A stretch of DNA of 11,567 bases from CAYJII01 sp964370225 (GTDB lineage Bacteria > Bacillota > Clostridia > Oscillospirales > Ruminococcaceae): assembly GCA_964370225.1 (NCBI GenBank), contig CAYJII010000054.1, forward strand, positions 1-11,567, given 5' to 3'. Below the pieces are notes generated by a model. It was given only the letters and a program-made list of their open reading frames with translations, made no database searches and was not told the DNA's origin. This document shows positions 1 through 7,033 of this stretch, one piece after another. The translations under genes and the position numbers were made by a program. The number at the start of each line of letters is the position of its first letter. Position 1 is the first letter of the stretch.

Positions 1-488
1 ACTGGAGCTTGCGGTGGCGGAGTAATAGTCGCCCCTGCAGCCAACGCCGCTGCCACAGTTTTCACCATTTGATTTTGTTCTTCGCGTTCAGCACGTCTTC
101 TCGCATTTTGTTCGCGAATACGTTTTCTTTTCCTGTACGCAAATATTTCCATGAAAATAGATGCCACAGTGAAAGCCGCGAGATGAATCGCCCAAATGCC
201 TAAAGCTTCGGTGCTGTTGCGCTCAAGCATGTCCATGTATACCAAAATTTCAGTGACAGTGAGTCCTATGTAATATCCCAATACCGTCATTGCTCCAAAA
301 ATTCTAAACCCAAAAAGTATAGGTAATATTGAAACAGGTGCGATATATATAAGCAAATTCATTGTTGTCCAGTCTAATGTGTAAAATTTCATCGGGCTGA
401 AAATATTGATAAAAACAAGTAATCCATATGCTATTGCTACTGCTATTGCATTGGATATATTCAGTCCTAAATCTTTTCTCGTTGGCAT
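1..488 (-). CDS. Unrecognised multi-pass membrane protein (C-terminus cut by window edge)
   Basis: I do not recognise this family. The frame opens at ATG (486-488), has GAGGTG seven bases upstream (495-500), and stays open for 162 codons to the window edge, so the C-terminus is missing. About three or four hydrophobic segments are visible, near residues 10-30, 42-60, 64-85 and 97-117. A strongly basic, charged stretch follows (about 119-143, rich in Arg, Lys, Glu and Gln; probably a cytoplasmic helix). After it come an Ala-rich stretch and a Pro-rich start (TITPPPQAP) at the edge. It lies downstream of atpC on the same strand but beyond the operon terminator. I see no good promoter in the short gap, so it may depend on readthrough. 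Nothing visible ties it to ATP synthase function. Confidence 0.75.
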   Translation of the reverse strand, partial: MPTRKDLGLNISNAIAVAIAYGLLVFINIFSPMKFYTLDWTTMNLLIYIAPVSILPILFGFRIFGAMTVLGYYIGLTVTEILVYMDMLERNSTEALGIWAIHLAAFTVASIFMEIFAYRKRKRIREQNARRRAEREEQNQMVKTVAAALAAGATITPPPQAP

Positions 489-525
489 ATTGTTCACCTC
501 GTATATTTTTTCTTATAAAACGATA

Positions 526-571
526 TAAATATAAAAAGCAGAAATGAGATAAAATCTGCTTTTTATATTTA
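526..571 (-). terminator. Rho-independent terminator of the atp operon
   Basis: Positions 526-542 and 555-571 are perfect reverse complements: a 17-bp stem around a 12-base loop. The core is AAAAAGCAGA / TCTGCTTTTT. It begins 10 bases past the atpC stop. On the minus strand the stem's own TTTTT run and the AT-rich sequence after it serve as the U-tract. The symmetry of the A and T runs means it could work in both directions. Confidence 0.85.
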
Positions 572-581
572 CATTAAATAC

Positions 582-983
582 TTATTTAGAAGATAGAGAT
601 TGCCTTGTCAGCGATCGTTTTAGTTTTGCGGATAACAAGTCAAGTTCCTTTTCCGACATCTTCGATTCAGCAAGGCGTTTTCTGGCATTTTCCTCCGCTT
701 TTTGCGCACGGTCCATATCAATTTCATGTTCCCACTCAAATGTGGAACACAAAACACTAGCACCGCCTTTATCAATTTTGATAAAGCCTCCAGAAACTGC
801 ACCGAGCTTTGTATCTTCATTATCTTTTATCTTGATAACACCAATATCAAGAGGGGCAACATAATCTTCATGTCCTGCCAATACCCCTAAGTCACCCGTG
901 ATAGTTCTCACAATCACCATGTCAACTTCTGAGTTAAAAACTTCTCGTTCCGGGGTTGTGACAGTAAGCGTAAATTTAGCCAT
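582..983 (-). CDS. atpC: ATP synthase F1 subunit epsilon
   Basis: Epsilon is part of the central stalk of F1; it links gamma to the c-ring and can inhibit ATP hydrolysis. The 133-residue product has the usual two-part build: an N-terminal beta-sandwich (about 1-84, including a TGDLGVLAGHED stretch typical of the family) and a C-terminal helical hairpin (about 87-133). IDMDRA at 88-93, followed by ARKRL at 100-104, matches the I(L)DxxRA ATP-binding motif known from Bacillus epsilon. That suggests ATP-sensing control of its inhibitory conformation. The ATG at 981-983 has an AGGGGGA ribosome site that starts at the atpD stop codon; the gap to atpD is only 11 bases, so translation is probably coupled. 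It is the last gene before the operon terminator. Confidence 0.96.
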   Translation of the reverse strand: MAKFTLTVTTPEREVFNSEVDMVIVRTITGDLGVLAGHEDYVAPLDIGVIKIKDNEDTKLGAVSGGFIKIDKGGASVLCSTFEWEHEIDMDRAQKAEENARKRLAESKMSEKELDLLSAKLKRSLTRQSLSSK

Positions 984-994
984 CTTTCATCCCC

Positions 995-2392
995 CTATTT
1001 TAGATTTTTTGCTTTTTCCAAAACCTCTTCAATGCCACCAACATATAAAAACGCCGATTCAGGTACATCATCATGTTTGCCTTCAATGATTTCTTTAAAG
1101 CCACGAACAGTTTGGTCAACTGGTACATATTTTCCTTCGATACCGATAAACTGCTCTGCTACTGTAAACGGTTGTGATAAGAAGTTTTGTATCCTTCTTG
1201 CCCTAGCAACCACAGCTTTGTCCTCGTCGGATAACTCGTCCATACCTAGGATTGCGATGATATCTTGTAGCTCTTTGTAACGCTGCAATATACTTTGTAC
1301 CGCTCTAGCTACTTCATAATGCTCTTGCCCTACGATATCAGGTGCAAGCACTCGAGAAGTCGACTCTAGTGGGTCAACCGCTGGATAGATACCTAGCGAA
1401 GCGATACCCCTGGATAAAACTGTTTTTGCATCAAGGTGGGAGAATGTTGTTGCAGGAGCAGGGTCGGTTAAGTCATCCGCTGGTACATATACCGCTTGAA
1501 CTGAGGTAATCGAGCCTTTTTTTGTAGAGGTAATCCTCTCTTGCAATTGTCCCATCTCGGTCGCTAGTGTTGGTTGGTATCCAACCGCTGAAGGCATACG
1601 TCCTAACAACGCAGAAACCTCACTACCAGCTTGCGTAAATCTAAAGATATTATCGATAAATAACAGTACATCTTGTCCCGCTACATCTCTAAAATATTCT
1701 GCCATAGTTAGCCCCGATAAAGCAACTCTCATCCTTGCTCCAGGAGGCTCGTTCATTTGCCCGTAAACTAGTGCCGTTTTATTGATAACTCCAGACTCGT
1801 TCATCTCGATATAAAGGTCTTTCCCCTCACGAGTACGCTCTCCAACACCAGCAAACACGGATAAACCACCATGCTGTTTTGCGATATTGTTGATAAGCTC
1901 TTGGATAAGTACGGTTTTACCAACACCAGCACCACCAAATAATCCGATTTTACCACCTTTTAGGTATGGCGCGATAAGGTCAACTACTTTTATCCCTGTT
2001 TCAAGGATTTCGTTTGAAGTTTCAAGTTCGTCAAACGCAGGTGCTTCACGATGGATTGGCATGCGCTTAACATCATCAAGTTGTCCTTTATTATCGATAG
2101 TCTCCCCTAAAAGGTTAAATATTCTTCCCAAAGTTTCTTCGCCAACGGGCACGGCAATAGGTCCGCCCGTATCGAAACCTTTCATACCTCTGACAAGACC
2201 ATCGGTGGAGCTCATAGCGATGCATCTAACTACATCGTTTCCGATGTGCTGTGCCACTTCCACTGTTATGGTTTTCTCATCATTGATAATTTCAATGGCA
2301 TTTAATAGATTGGGCAAATTATTCGGATTAAATCTGATATCAAGAACAGGTCCGATAATTTGAACTATAATGCCTTCATTATTAACTTTCAT
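995..2392 (-). CDS. atpD: ATP synthase F1 subunit beta
   Basis: This is the catalytic subunit of F1 (three copies per enzyme), which makes ATP from ADP and phosphate. The 465 residues show the Walker A loop GGAGVGKT (153-160), GERTREG with the catalytic Glu at 185, Walker B DVLLFIDN (241-248) and the DELSDED loop (385-391) that contacts gamma. Length is typical and no frameshift is seen. I chose ATG at 2390-2392. A TTG codon lies just before it, but the AAGGGG ribosome site (2401-2406) is 8 bases from the ATG. A 50-base gap follows atpG and holds part of a direct-repeat hairpin (2419-2460), an arrangement that could favour high beta synthesis. atpC follows after 11 bases. Confidence 0.98.
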   Translation of the reverse strand: MKVNNEGIIVQIIGPVLDIRFNPNNLPNLLNAIEIINDEKTITVEVAQHIGNDVVRCIAMSSTDGLVRGMKGFDTGGPIAVPVGEETLGRIFNLLGETIDNKGQLDDVKRMPIHREAPAFDELETSNEILETGIKVVDLIAPYLKGGKIGLFGGAGVGKTVLIQELINNIAKQHGGLSVFAGVGERTREGKDLYIEMNESGVINKTALVYGQMNEPPGARMRVALSGLTMAEYFRDVAGQDVLLFIDNIFRFTQAGSEVSALLGRMPSAVGYQPTLATEMGQLQERITSTKKGSITSVQAVYVPADDLTDPAPATTFSHLDAKTVLSRGIASLGIYPAVDPLESTSRVLAPDIVGQEHYEVARAVQSILQRYKELQDIIAILGMDELSDEDKAVVARARRIQNFLSQPFTVAEQFIGIEGKYVPVDQTVRGFKEIIEGKHDDVPESAFLYVGGIEEVLEKAKNLK

Positions 2393-2418
2393 CAAGCTTT
2401 CCCCTTATCCGTTAATTT

Positions 2419-2460
2419 TGCATTTGCACAAAAAAGTCATAGCTACAGTGCATTTGCACC
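2419..2460 (-). repeat. Direct repeat / potential mRNA hairpin between atpG and atpD
   Basis: TGCATTTGCAC occurs twice on the plus strand, at 2419-2429 and 2449-2459. The second copy lies in the last codons of atpG, the first in the atpG-atpD gap. Each copy is nearly self-complementary (GTGCA..TGCAC), so in the mRNA the two can pair: five pairs, two A-A mismatches, then four pairs, with a loop of about 19 bases. The structure ends about 12 bases before the atpD ribosome site. Confidence 0.5.
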
Positions 2461-3297
2461 CGAGATAATCTCTGTGATTTCCTGAGTGATAGCGCTCTGT
2501 CTTGCCCTGTTATACAAAAGCCTTAAATCAGCAATCATGTCCGTCGCATTGTCGGTTGCATTTTCCATCGCCATTCTCCTTGCCCCTTGCTCTGATGCAA
2601 AAGACTCAACCGCTGCAGAATAAATAATTCCACATAAATACTCAGGTACAATGCAGTTAAACACAGCTGTCGGAGATGGGTCGTAGGTCACAATTTGTTT
2701 TTTCGTATTAACTCCATCGTCACCTTTTACATCTACCGGTAGCATTTTCACCGACATCGGTTCTTGTGTTAACATTGACACAAACTGTGTAAAGACGATA
2801 TAAACATTTTCCACTTCGCCTTTTTCATAAGCATCAATCGCTATTTTCCCGATATCATTTGCTTGTCTGATTGTGATATGCTCAGCAATATTAACATATT
2901 CTTTTATGATTTCAACGTCTTTTTTCCTTTTGTAGTATTCACACGCTTTTTTACCGATAGCGATAACTTTACTTTCTGTTTTGCCGCTCATCAAAGCGTC
3001 CGCATGCTTGAATACGTTATTATTGTATCCGCCCGCAAGCCCTCTGTCACCACCGATGATGATAAACAAGGATTTGTTTTCGCTTCTGCTTTGAGTGAAC
3101 ACAGAGGTAAAGTCATTATTTGTTTGTGCTATCTCTGTCATAGTGCTATAAAGCGCGTCAAAAAATGGTCTGGTTTTTTGAGCTCTATCTTTGGCTTTTT
3201 TGAGCTTTGAAAACGACACAAGTTGCATTGCATTAGTAATTTGCTTGGTATTTTCAATACTTTTTATACGGTTTTTAACCTCTTTCATATTTGCCAT
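2443..3297 (-). CDS. atpG: ATP synthase F1 subunit gamma
   Basis: Gamma is the rotating central shaft of F1, coupling c-ring rotation to catalysis in the alpha3beta3 head. The product is 284 residues, the normal size. It begins with MANMKEVKNRI and a long N-terminal helix (about 1-57), has the conserved GGDRGLAGGYN segment (82-92), and ends with a helix (about 225-284) in which ENATDNA and RLLYNRARQSAITQEI are family hallmarks. I chose ATG at 3295-3297. A GTG four codons upstream (3307-3309) keeps the frame but lies inside the AGGTGA ribosome site (3306-3311), which is 8 bases from the ATG. That site overlaps the atpA stop codon, so alpha and gamma translation is probably coupled. Confidence 0.97.
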   Translation of the reverse strand: MANMKEVKNRIKSIENTKQITNAMQLVSFSKLKKAKDRAQKTRPFFDALYSTMTEIAQTNNDFTSVFTQSRSENKSLFIIIGGDRGLAGGYNNNVFKHADALMSGKTESKVIAIGKKACEYYKRKKDVEIIKEYVNIAEHITIRQANDIGKIAIDAYEKGEVENVYIVFTQFVSMLTQEPMSVKMLPVDVKGDDGVNTKKQIVTYDPSPTAVFNCIVPEYLCGIIYSAAVESFASEQGARRMAMENATDNATDMIADLRLLYNRARQSAITQEITEIISGANAL

Positions 3298-3305
3298 ATC
3301 AAGAG

Positions 3306-3311
3306 TCACCT
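3306..3311 (-). promoter_or_regulatory. Shine-Dalgarno site deciding the atpG start
   Basis: Read on the minus strand this is AGGTGA. It ends 8 bases before the ATG at 3295-3297 and overlaps the atpA stop codon (3310-3312). It also contains the in-frame GTG that would otherwise give a protein longer by four residues, which argues against that upstream start. Confidence 0.75.
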
Positions 3312-4830
3312 ACCCATTCTTTTGTTTTAGGAAGATTTCATTAAACTCTTTTAAAGCGCTTTCGATTTGCTCTTTATTTTCGTCCGTCAAATCTTTTGTG
3401 ATTTTAATAGATTTTTTAATTTCAGGGTATGTTTCGTCAACAAATTTTAGCACCTCATTTTCATACTCGGTGATATCTTTTGTTTCGATGTCTCTCAAGA
3501 AATTGTTAACAGCAGCATAAATTATTATAATTTGATCCTCAACTTCCATAGCAGAGCTAAGCCCTTGTTTTAACACCTCAACTATGCGCTCACCTTGAGC
3601 AAGTCTTTCTTTGGTGTCTTTATCAAGGTCTGACCCGAATTGCGAGAAAGCTTGAAGTTCTTTATATTGCGAATACAAAAGTTTTAGTGAAGACGATACT
3701 TTTTTCATCGCTTTAATTTGTGCGTTACCACCAACCCTTGATACAGAGATACCTGGGTTAACCGCAGGTCTAATACCGGAGTTGAAAAGCTCGGTTTCAA
3801 GGAATATTTGCCCATCTGTAATCGAGATAACATTAGTTGGAATGTACGCAGAAACGTCACCCTCCTGTGTTTCGATTATAGGTAATGCTGTCAGTGAACC
3901 ACCACCGTACTCTTTAGTGAGGTTACAAGCACGCTCAAGTAGTCTTGAGTGCAAGTAGAATACATCCCCTGGATAAGCTTCCCTGCCCGGTGGTCTTTTT
4001 AGTAGCAATGAAAGCGCTCTGTAAGCAACTGCCTGTTTTGAAAGGTCGTCGTAAATACAAAGTACATCTTTGCCTTGTGCCATGAAGTATTCACCCATAG
4101 TACAGCCTGAATATGGGGCAATATATTGTAGCGGTGCCATTTCCGAAGCGGAAGCTGAAACTACGATTGTGTAGTCCATAGCACCATGTTTATTAAGTGT
4201 TTCCACAACATTTGCAACAGTCGAACGTTTTTGTCCTACCGCAACATAGATACAAACCATGTCTTTGCCTTTTTGGTTAATTATTGTATCAATCGCAATT
4301 GTAGTTTTCCCCGTTTGTCTGTCACCGATTATAAGCTCACGTTGACCACGACCGATTGGAATCATCGAGTCAATAGCTTTAATCCCTGTTTGAAGTGGGT
4401 CCTCAACAGGTTGTCTTGTGATAATTCCGTATGCTTCGCTTTCGATTGGACGTATCTCTGTAGTTAAAATTTCGCCTTTTCCGTCAATAGGTTGACCTAG
4501 CGAATTAACTACACGCCCGATTAAAGCTTCGCCCACTGGAACTGACACAACAGCTCCTGTTCTTTTAACTGCGTCGCCCTCTTTAATGTCATCGTCTGAA
4601 CCCAGCATAACAACGCCTACAGCTTCTTCTTCTAGGTTCATCGCCATAGCATAGACGCCATTGGAAAATTCCAAAAGTTCGCCTGCCATGCAATTTTGTA
4701 ATCCGTAGATTGTGGCAATTCCATCGCCAACAGTGATAACACTTCCTGTGTCATCAAACTTCATTTTATTTGAATACTGCTCAATTTGTTTTTTTATGAG
4801 ACTAGTTATTTCATCGGTACGAAGTTGCAT
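3310..4830 (-). CDS. atpA: ATP synthase F1 subunit alpha
   Basis: Alpha is the non-catalytic nucleotide-binding subunit alternating with beta in the F1 head (three copies). The 506 residues include the N-terminal helix that binds delta at the top of F1 (about 1-24), a beta-barrel (about 25-95), Walker A GDRQTGKT (169-176, at the same numbering as E. coli), the Walker B region VLCIYDD (256-262), and SVSRVGG (362-368) with the arginine finger R365 that reaches into the catalytic site on beta. The C-terminal helical domain is complete. The ATG at 4828-4830 has GGAG seven bases upstream. A 73-base gap separates it from atpH, the longest inside the operon, with a small hairpin over the atpH stop. 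atpG starts about 12 bases after the stop, with an overlapping ribosome site. Confidence 0.98.
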   Translation of the reverse strand: MQLRTDEITSLIKKQIEQYSNKMKFDDTGSVITVGDGIATIYGLQNCMAGELLEFSNGVYAMAMNLEEEAVGVVMLGSDDDIKEGDAVKRTGAVVSVPVGEALIGRVVNSLGQPIDGKGEILTTEIRPIESEAYGIITRQPVEDPLQTGIKAIDSMIPIGRGQRELIIGDRQTGKTTIAIDTIINQKGKDMVCIYVAVGQKRSTVANVVETLNKHGAMDYTIVVSASASEMAPLQYIAPYSGCTMGEYFMAQGKDVLCIYDDLSKQAVAYRALSLLLKRPPGREAYPGDVFYLHSRLLERACNLTKEYGGGSLTALPIIETQEGDVSAYIPTNVISITDGQIFLETELFNSGIRPAVNPGISVSRVGGNAQIKAMKKVSSSLKLLYSQYKELQAFSQFGSDLDKDTKERLAQGERIVEVLKQGLSSAMEVEDQIIIIYAAVNNFLRDIETKDITEYENEVLKFVDETYPEIKKSIKITKDLTDENKEQIESALKEFNEIFLKQKNG

Positions 4831-4896
4831 TTTTGTACTCCATTCCGCCGTCTTAATTTCGTCGGCAAATTTTTATTAATGAAAATAATCGCATAT

Positions 4897-4911
4897 GAGT
4901 GATTTACACTC
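4897..4911 (-). other. Small hairpin over the atpH stop codon
   Basis: GAGTG (4897-4901) and CACTC (4907-4911) pair around a 5-base loop that contains the atpH stop codon (4904-4906). The stem is only 5 bp and no T-run follows, so it is not a convincing terminator. It could be an mRNA stability or translation-tuning element ahead of atpA. Confidence 0.35.
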
Positions 4912-5446
4912 GTGCAGTTAATAAGTTTGCCTTGATGTCATCAAGCTTATCTCGCACGGTGGAAGTTACTGTGTAGTTGGCATATTCCAAAACAATCCCG
5001 CCCAAAATGTTAGCGTCAACCGCTGTTTCTACATGCACACTTTTGCTCATCACTTGCTCTAATTTTAGTTTTAGCTTTTCTAGTAGCGTTTCTTTTAGCG
5101 GAATAGCGGTTTTTACGATAACTGAAACGATGTCGTATTTTTCGTTATACATCTTCTCAAATTCCGTTTGTACCGCAACAATCCAATAAATTCTGCGTTT
5201 TTGACAAAGCAATTTAATAAAATTAAGTGTAGTTTCGCTTAAGTCTTTTGCAAAAACATTATCGATTATCGCAATTTTTTCGTCAATTGATATCGACGGA
5301 TTTGTAAGCAAAGGCAAAAATCCTGGGTTTTTATTTAATATTATTTTGATTTGCTCCAACTCTTCATGAACGATTTTTTCGGTTTGTTGTGCACAGGATA
5401 GCTCAAACAAAGCCTCTGCATACACTTTCCCAACTAAGCTTTCCAT
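4904..5446 (-). CDS. atpH: ATP synthase F1 subunit delta
   Basis: Delta belongs to the peripheral stalk; it caps the F1 head and holds it to the b subunits so that the stator resists rotation. The 180-residue product has the expected N-terminal six-helix bundle (about 1-105) and a C-terminal part with NILGGIVLEYANYTVTSTVRDKL, in the place of the family's usual GG...D.SV..RL signature. The family Asp-x-Ser is here T-S-T, a modest divergence. The ATG (5444-5446) lies inside the end of atpF, a 13-base overlap, with AGGTG seven bases upstream, so translation is very probably coupled to subunit b, its binding partner. Confidence 0.95.
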   Translation of the reverse strand: MESLVGKVYAEALFELSCAQQTEKIVHEELEQIKIILNKNPGFLPLLTNPSISIDEKIAIIDNVFAKDLSETTLNFIKLLCQKRRIYWIVAVQTEFEKMYNEKYDIVSVIVKTAIPLKETLLEKLKLKLEQVMSKSVHVETAVDANILGGIVLEYANYTVTSTVRDKLDDIKANLLTARV

Positions 5447-5943
5447 TCAGTATCACCTACAGTCTGAATAAACTTCTCTATAAGTTCCTCGTGGTCTTCT
5501 TGTTTTAACTCTTTGTTAATAACGCGCTCAGCCGCCAAAATAGCGATTGAAGAAATCTCATTTTTAAGCTCATTTTTAACTTGAGCTTTTTCCCTGTCGA
5601 TTTCAGTTTGCGCTTTTTTGAGAATAGTATTTGCCTTTGTTTGCGCTGTTGCAACTATTTGTTGCGAATTTTCGTTCGCCTTTTTTGTTGCAGTCTGCAC
5701 AATAGTATGTGCTTCTTTTTTAGCAGAAGCCATTTTGTGTTCATAATCACTCTTCATTTCCATTGCACTGTCTTTAGCTTCGTTTGCATCAGAATATATT
5801 TTTTCTACTTCTTCTTTTCTCTGAGCAAACATTGCTTTTACGGGCTTGTACAAAAAATGCTTTAGCACAGCGTACATAATGAGTGTGTTAAAAATAGTCA
5901 TTAGCACTTGCCAGTCAAGACCAAAAAGTTCTGCATAATTCAT
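5434..5943 (-). CDS. atpF: ATP synthase Fo subunit b
   Basis: Subunit b is the membrane-anchored peripheral stalk linking subunit a in the membrane to delta and alpha on F1. In 169 residues there is one N-terminal membrane segment (about 9-30), the Tyr-Lys-Pro-Val hinge typical of b (32-35), and a long charged, Ala/Lys/Glu-rich helix (about 38-150) expected to form the dimer. The C-terminal part ends in the delta-binding region. The ATG at 5941-5943 follows a GGGGGG ribosome site (5950-5955). Its end overlaps atpH by 13 bases. Only one b-type gene is present, as expected for a non-photosynthetic bacterium with a b2 homodimer. Confidence 0.95.
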   Translation of the reverse strand: MNYAELFGLDWQVLMTIFNTLIMYAVLKHFLYKPVKAMFAQRKEEVEKIYSDANEAKDSAMEMKSDYEHKMASAKKEAHTIVQTATKKANENSQQIVATAQTKANTILKKAQTEIDREKAQVKNELKNEISSIAILAAERVINKELKQEDHEELIEKFIQTVGDTEWKA

Positions 5944-5966
5944 CGTTCGCCCCCCTTTATAAAATA

Positions 5967-5995
5967 GCTATAATAATAAATTTATCTATTATAGC
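5967..5995 (-). other. Hairpin at the end of atpE, before atpF
   Basis: GCTATAATA (5967-5975) is the perfect reverse complement of TATTATAGC (5987-5995). The centre, ATAAATTTAT (5976-5985), is itself a palindrome, so the stem can extend past a bulged base. The atpE stop codon (5989-5991) lies in the stem. Downstream on the minus strand there is TATTTTAT and then the atpF ribosome site, 11 bases away. It could be a weak terminator or a 3' stabiliser that raises c-subunit output over b. Confidence 0.5.
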
Positions 5996-6255
5996 AGTCC
6001 TATTAGTGGGTTGAACAATAGTAGCATTAGGGAGATAAACAAACCATAGATACCTGTTGTTTCAGCAACAGCTGCCCCAACGATCATAGTTCTTAGGATT
6101 GTTCCTTGTGCTTCAGGTTGTCTTCCAACAGCCTCAGCAGCTTTACCTGCTGCGTAACCTTGCCCTGCACCTGTACCGATACCTGAACAAACTGCGATAC
6201 CTGCACCGATTGCGGATGCCGCTAATACCAAAGCTTCACTTGTTAAATTTTCCAT
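5989..6255 (-). CDS. atpE: ATP synthase Fo subunit c, Na+-type ion site
   Basis: Subunit c is the ring-forming proteolipid whose conserved carboxylate carries the coupling ion across the membrane. The 88-residue product is two membrane helices joined by the polar RQPE loop (45-48). Helix 1 has a Gly-rich packing motif (GIGTGAGQG); helix 2 has the ion-binding VAETTGIY. Aligned with the Ilyobacter tartaricus Na+ c subunit there is no offset: Q32, V63, E65, T66 (Ser there), T67 and Y70 all match, which predicts Na+ coupling. One difference is Thr28 in place of Pro28. I chose ATG at 6253-6255; an ATG five codons upstream (6268-6270) overlaps the GGAGG ribosome site and cannot be the main start. 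A hairpin covers the stop codon. Confidence 0.96.
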   Translation of the reverse strand: MENLTSEALVLAASAIGAGIAVCSGIGTGAGQGYAAGKAAEAVGRQPEAQGTILRTMIVGAAVAETTGIYGLFISLMLLLFNPLIGLL

Positions 6256-6263
6256 ACTGTTTT

Positions 6264-6268
6264 CCTCC
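6264..6268 (-). promoter_or_regulatory. Shine-Dalgarno site deciding the atpE start
   Basis: Read on the minus strand this is GGAGG, 8 bases before the ATG at 6253-6255. The alternative ATG (6268-6270) overlaps it. The shorter start also gives a c subunit whose numbering coincides with the Ilyobacter protein. Confidence 0.85.
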
Positions 6269-6282
6269 ATTAATTATAATAT

Positions 6283-6996
6283 TTATCCTTCTACTGCATC
6301 AGACACAAATACCATTGTGAGCATGCAGAAAATAAATGCTTGAATTGCACCTGAGAACAGGTCAAAATATAGTGATAAAAATGCCGGTATCCCTACTTGC
6401 AAAATTGGTATGGTGATGTTGAATACCAACAAAGTTAGCCCTGCAAGCGCGGAGTAGATGATGCTCATTAAGATTGTACCACCTATTACGTTACCAAAGT
6501 GACGAAGCGCAAGCGAAAACGGTAATGTAACATCACTAACTATATTAAGTGGCACCATGAATTTCATCGGTTCACCATATTTTTTAAAGTAGCCTATACC
6601 TTTGCTTTTGATGCCATTGTAATGTATCATCAAAAACGTCATGACAGCCCAACCTGCAGTTGTGTTAATATCAGCAGTGGTGCTCCTCATGCCCAATAAG
6701 GTAATAAGAGTTCCGAAAATCGAACTTGCAAACAATGCCATGATGTATGGTGCAAAGCTTAAACATCTTTCGCCCATGGTTTCTGCCACCATGCCATCGA
6801 TTGTCTGCACAATCTTCTCTGCAATAATTTGCGTCTTCTTCCTCGGGATTTTTTCCATTTTATGCGTCAATATTTTGCATAAAATAAAAGTCGCAATGAT
6901 AATTAACCAAAAGTTGACTGTTGTTTCAGTAACTCTCAGCCCGCCGAATATGTCAATCTCAAACATAATTTTTGGGCCATTGACTTCCATGTTCAT
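6283..6996 (-). CDS. atpB: ATP synthase Fo subunit a
   Basis: Subunit a forms the two ion half-channels beside the c-ring. The 237-residue product has five or six membrane segments. It carries the essential arginine (R165) in LALRHFGN, equivalent to E. coli R210, the RSTTADINTT segment (104-113, family consensus RSPTADxN), and the C-terminal FSGAIQAFIF helix with the conserved Gln at 219. The position of E. coli Glu219 is Thr174 here (NVIGGTIL), so the half-channel lacks that acidic residue. The ATG at 6994-6996 has GGAG seven bases upstream; a second ATG two codons later is less well placed. The short N-terminus is normal for Firmicutes. It lies 37 bases after atpI and 27 before atpE. Confidence 0.96.
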   Translation of the reverse strand: MNMEVNGPKIMFEIDIFGGLRVTETTVNFWLIIIATFILCKILTHKMEKIPRKKTQIIAEKIVQTIDGMVAETMGERCLSFAPYIMALFASSIFGTLITLLGMRSTTADINTTAGWAVMTFLMIHYNGIKSKGIGYFKKYGEPMKFMVPLNIVSDVTLPFSLALRHFGNVIGGTILMSIIYSALAGLTLLVFNITIPILQVGIPAFLSLYFDLFSGAIQAFIFCMLTMVFVSDAVEG

Positions 6997-7033
6997 ACCA
7001 ATTCTCCATTCTACTGATTTTAGATTAAATCTA

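Noticed and set aside
1887..2363. 158-codon plus-strand open frame inside atpD
   Set aside because: It is antisense to an intact, highly conserved gene and has no ribosome site or recognisable product; the same holds for other antisense frames in the operon.
6273..6278. Minus-strand TATAAT between atpB and atpE
   Set aside because: No -35-like sequence lies 16-18 bases upstream; in AT-rich gaps this hexamer is expected by chance.
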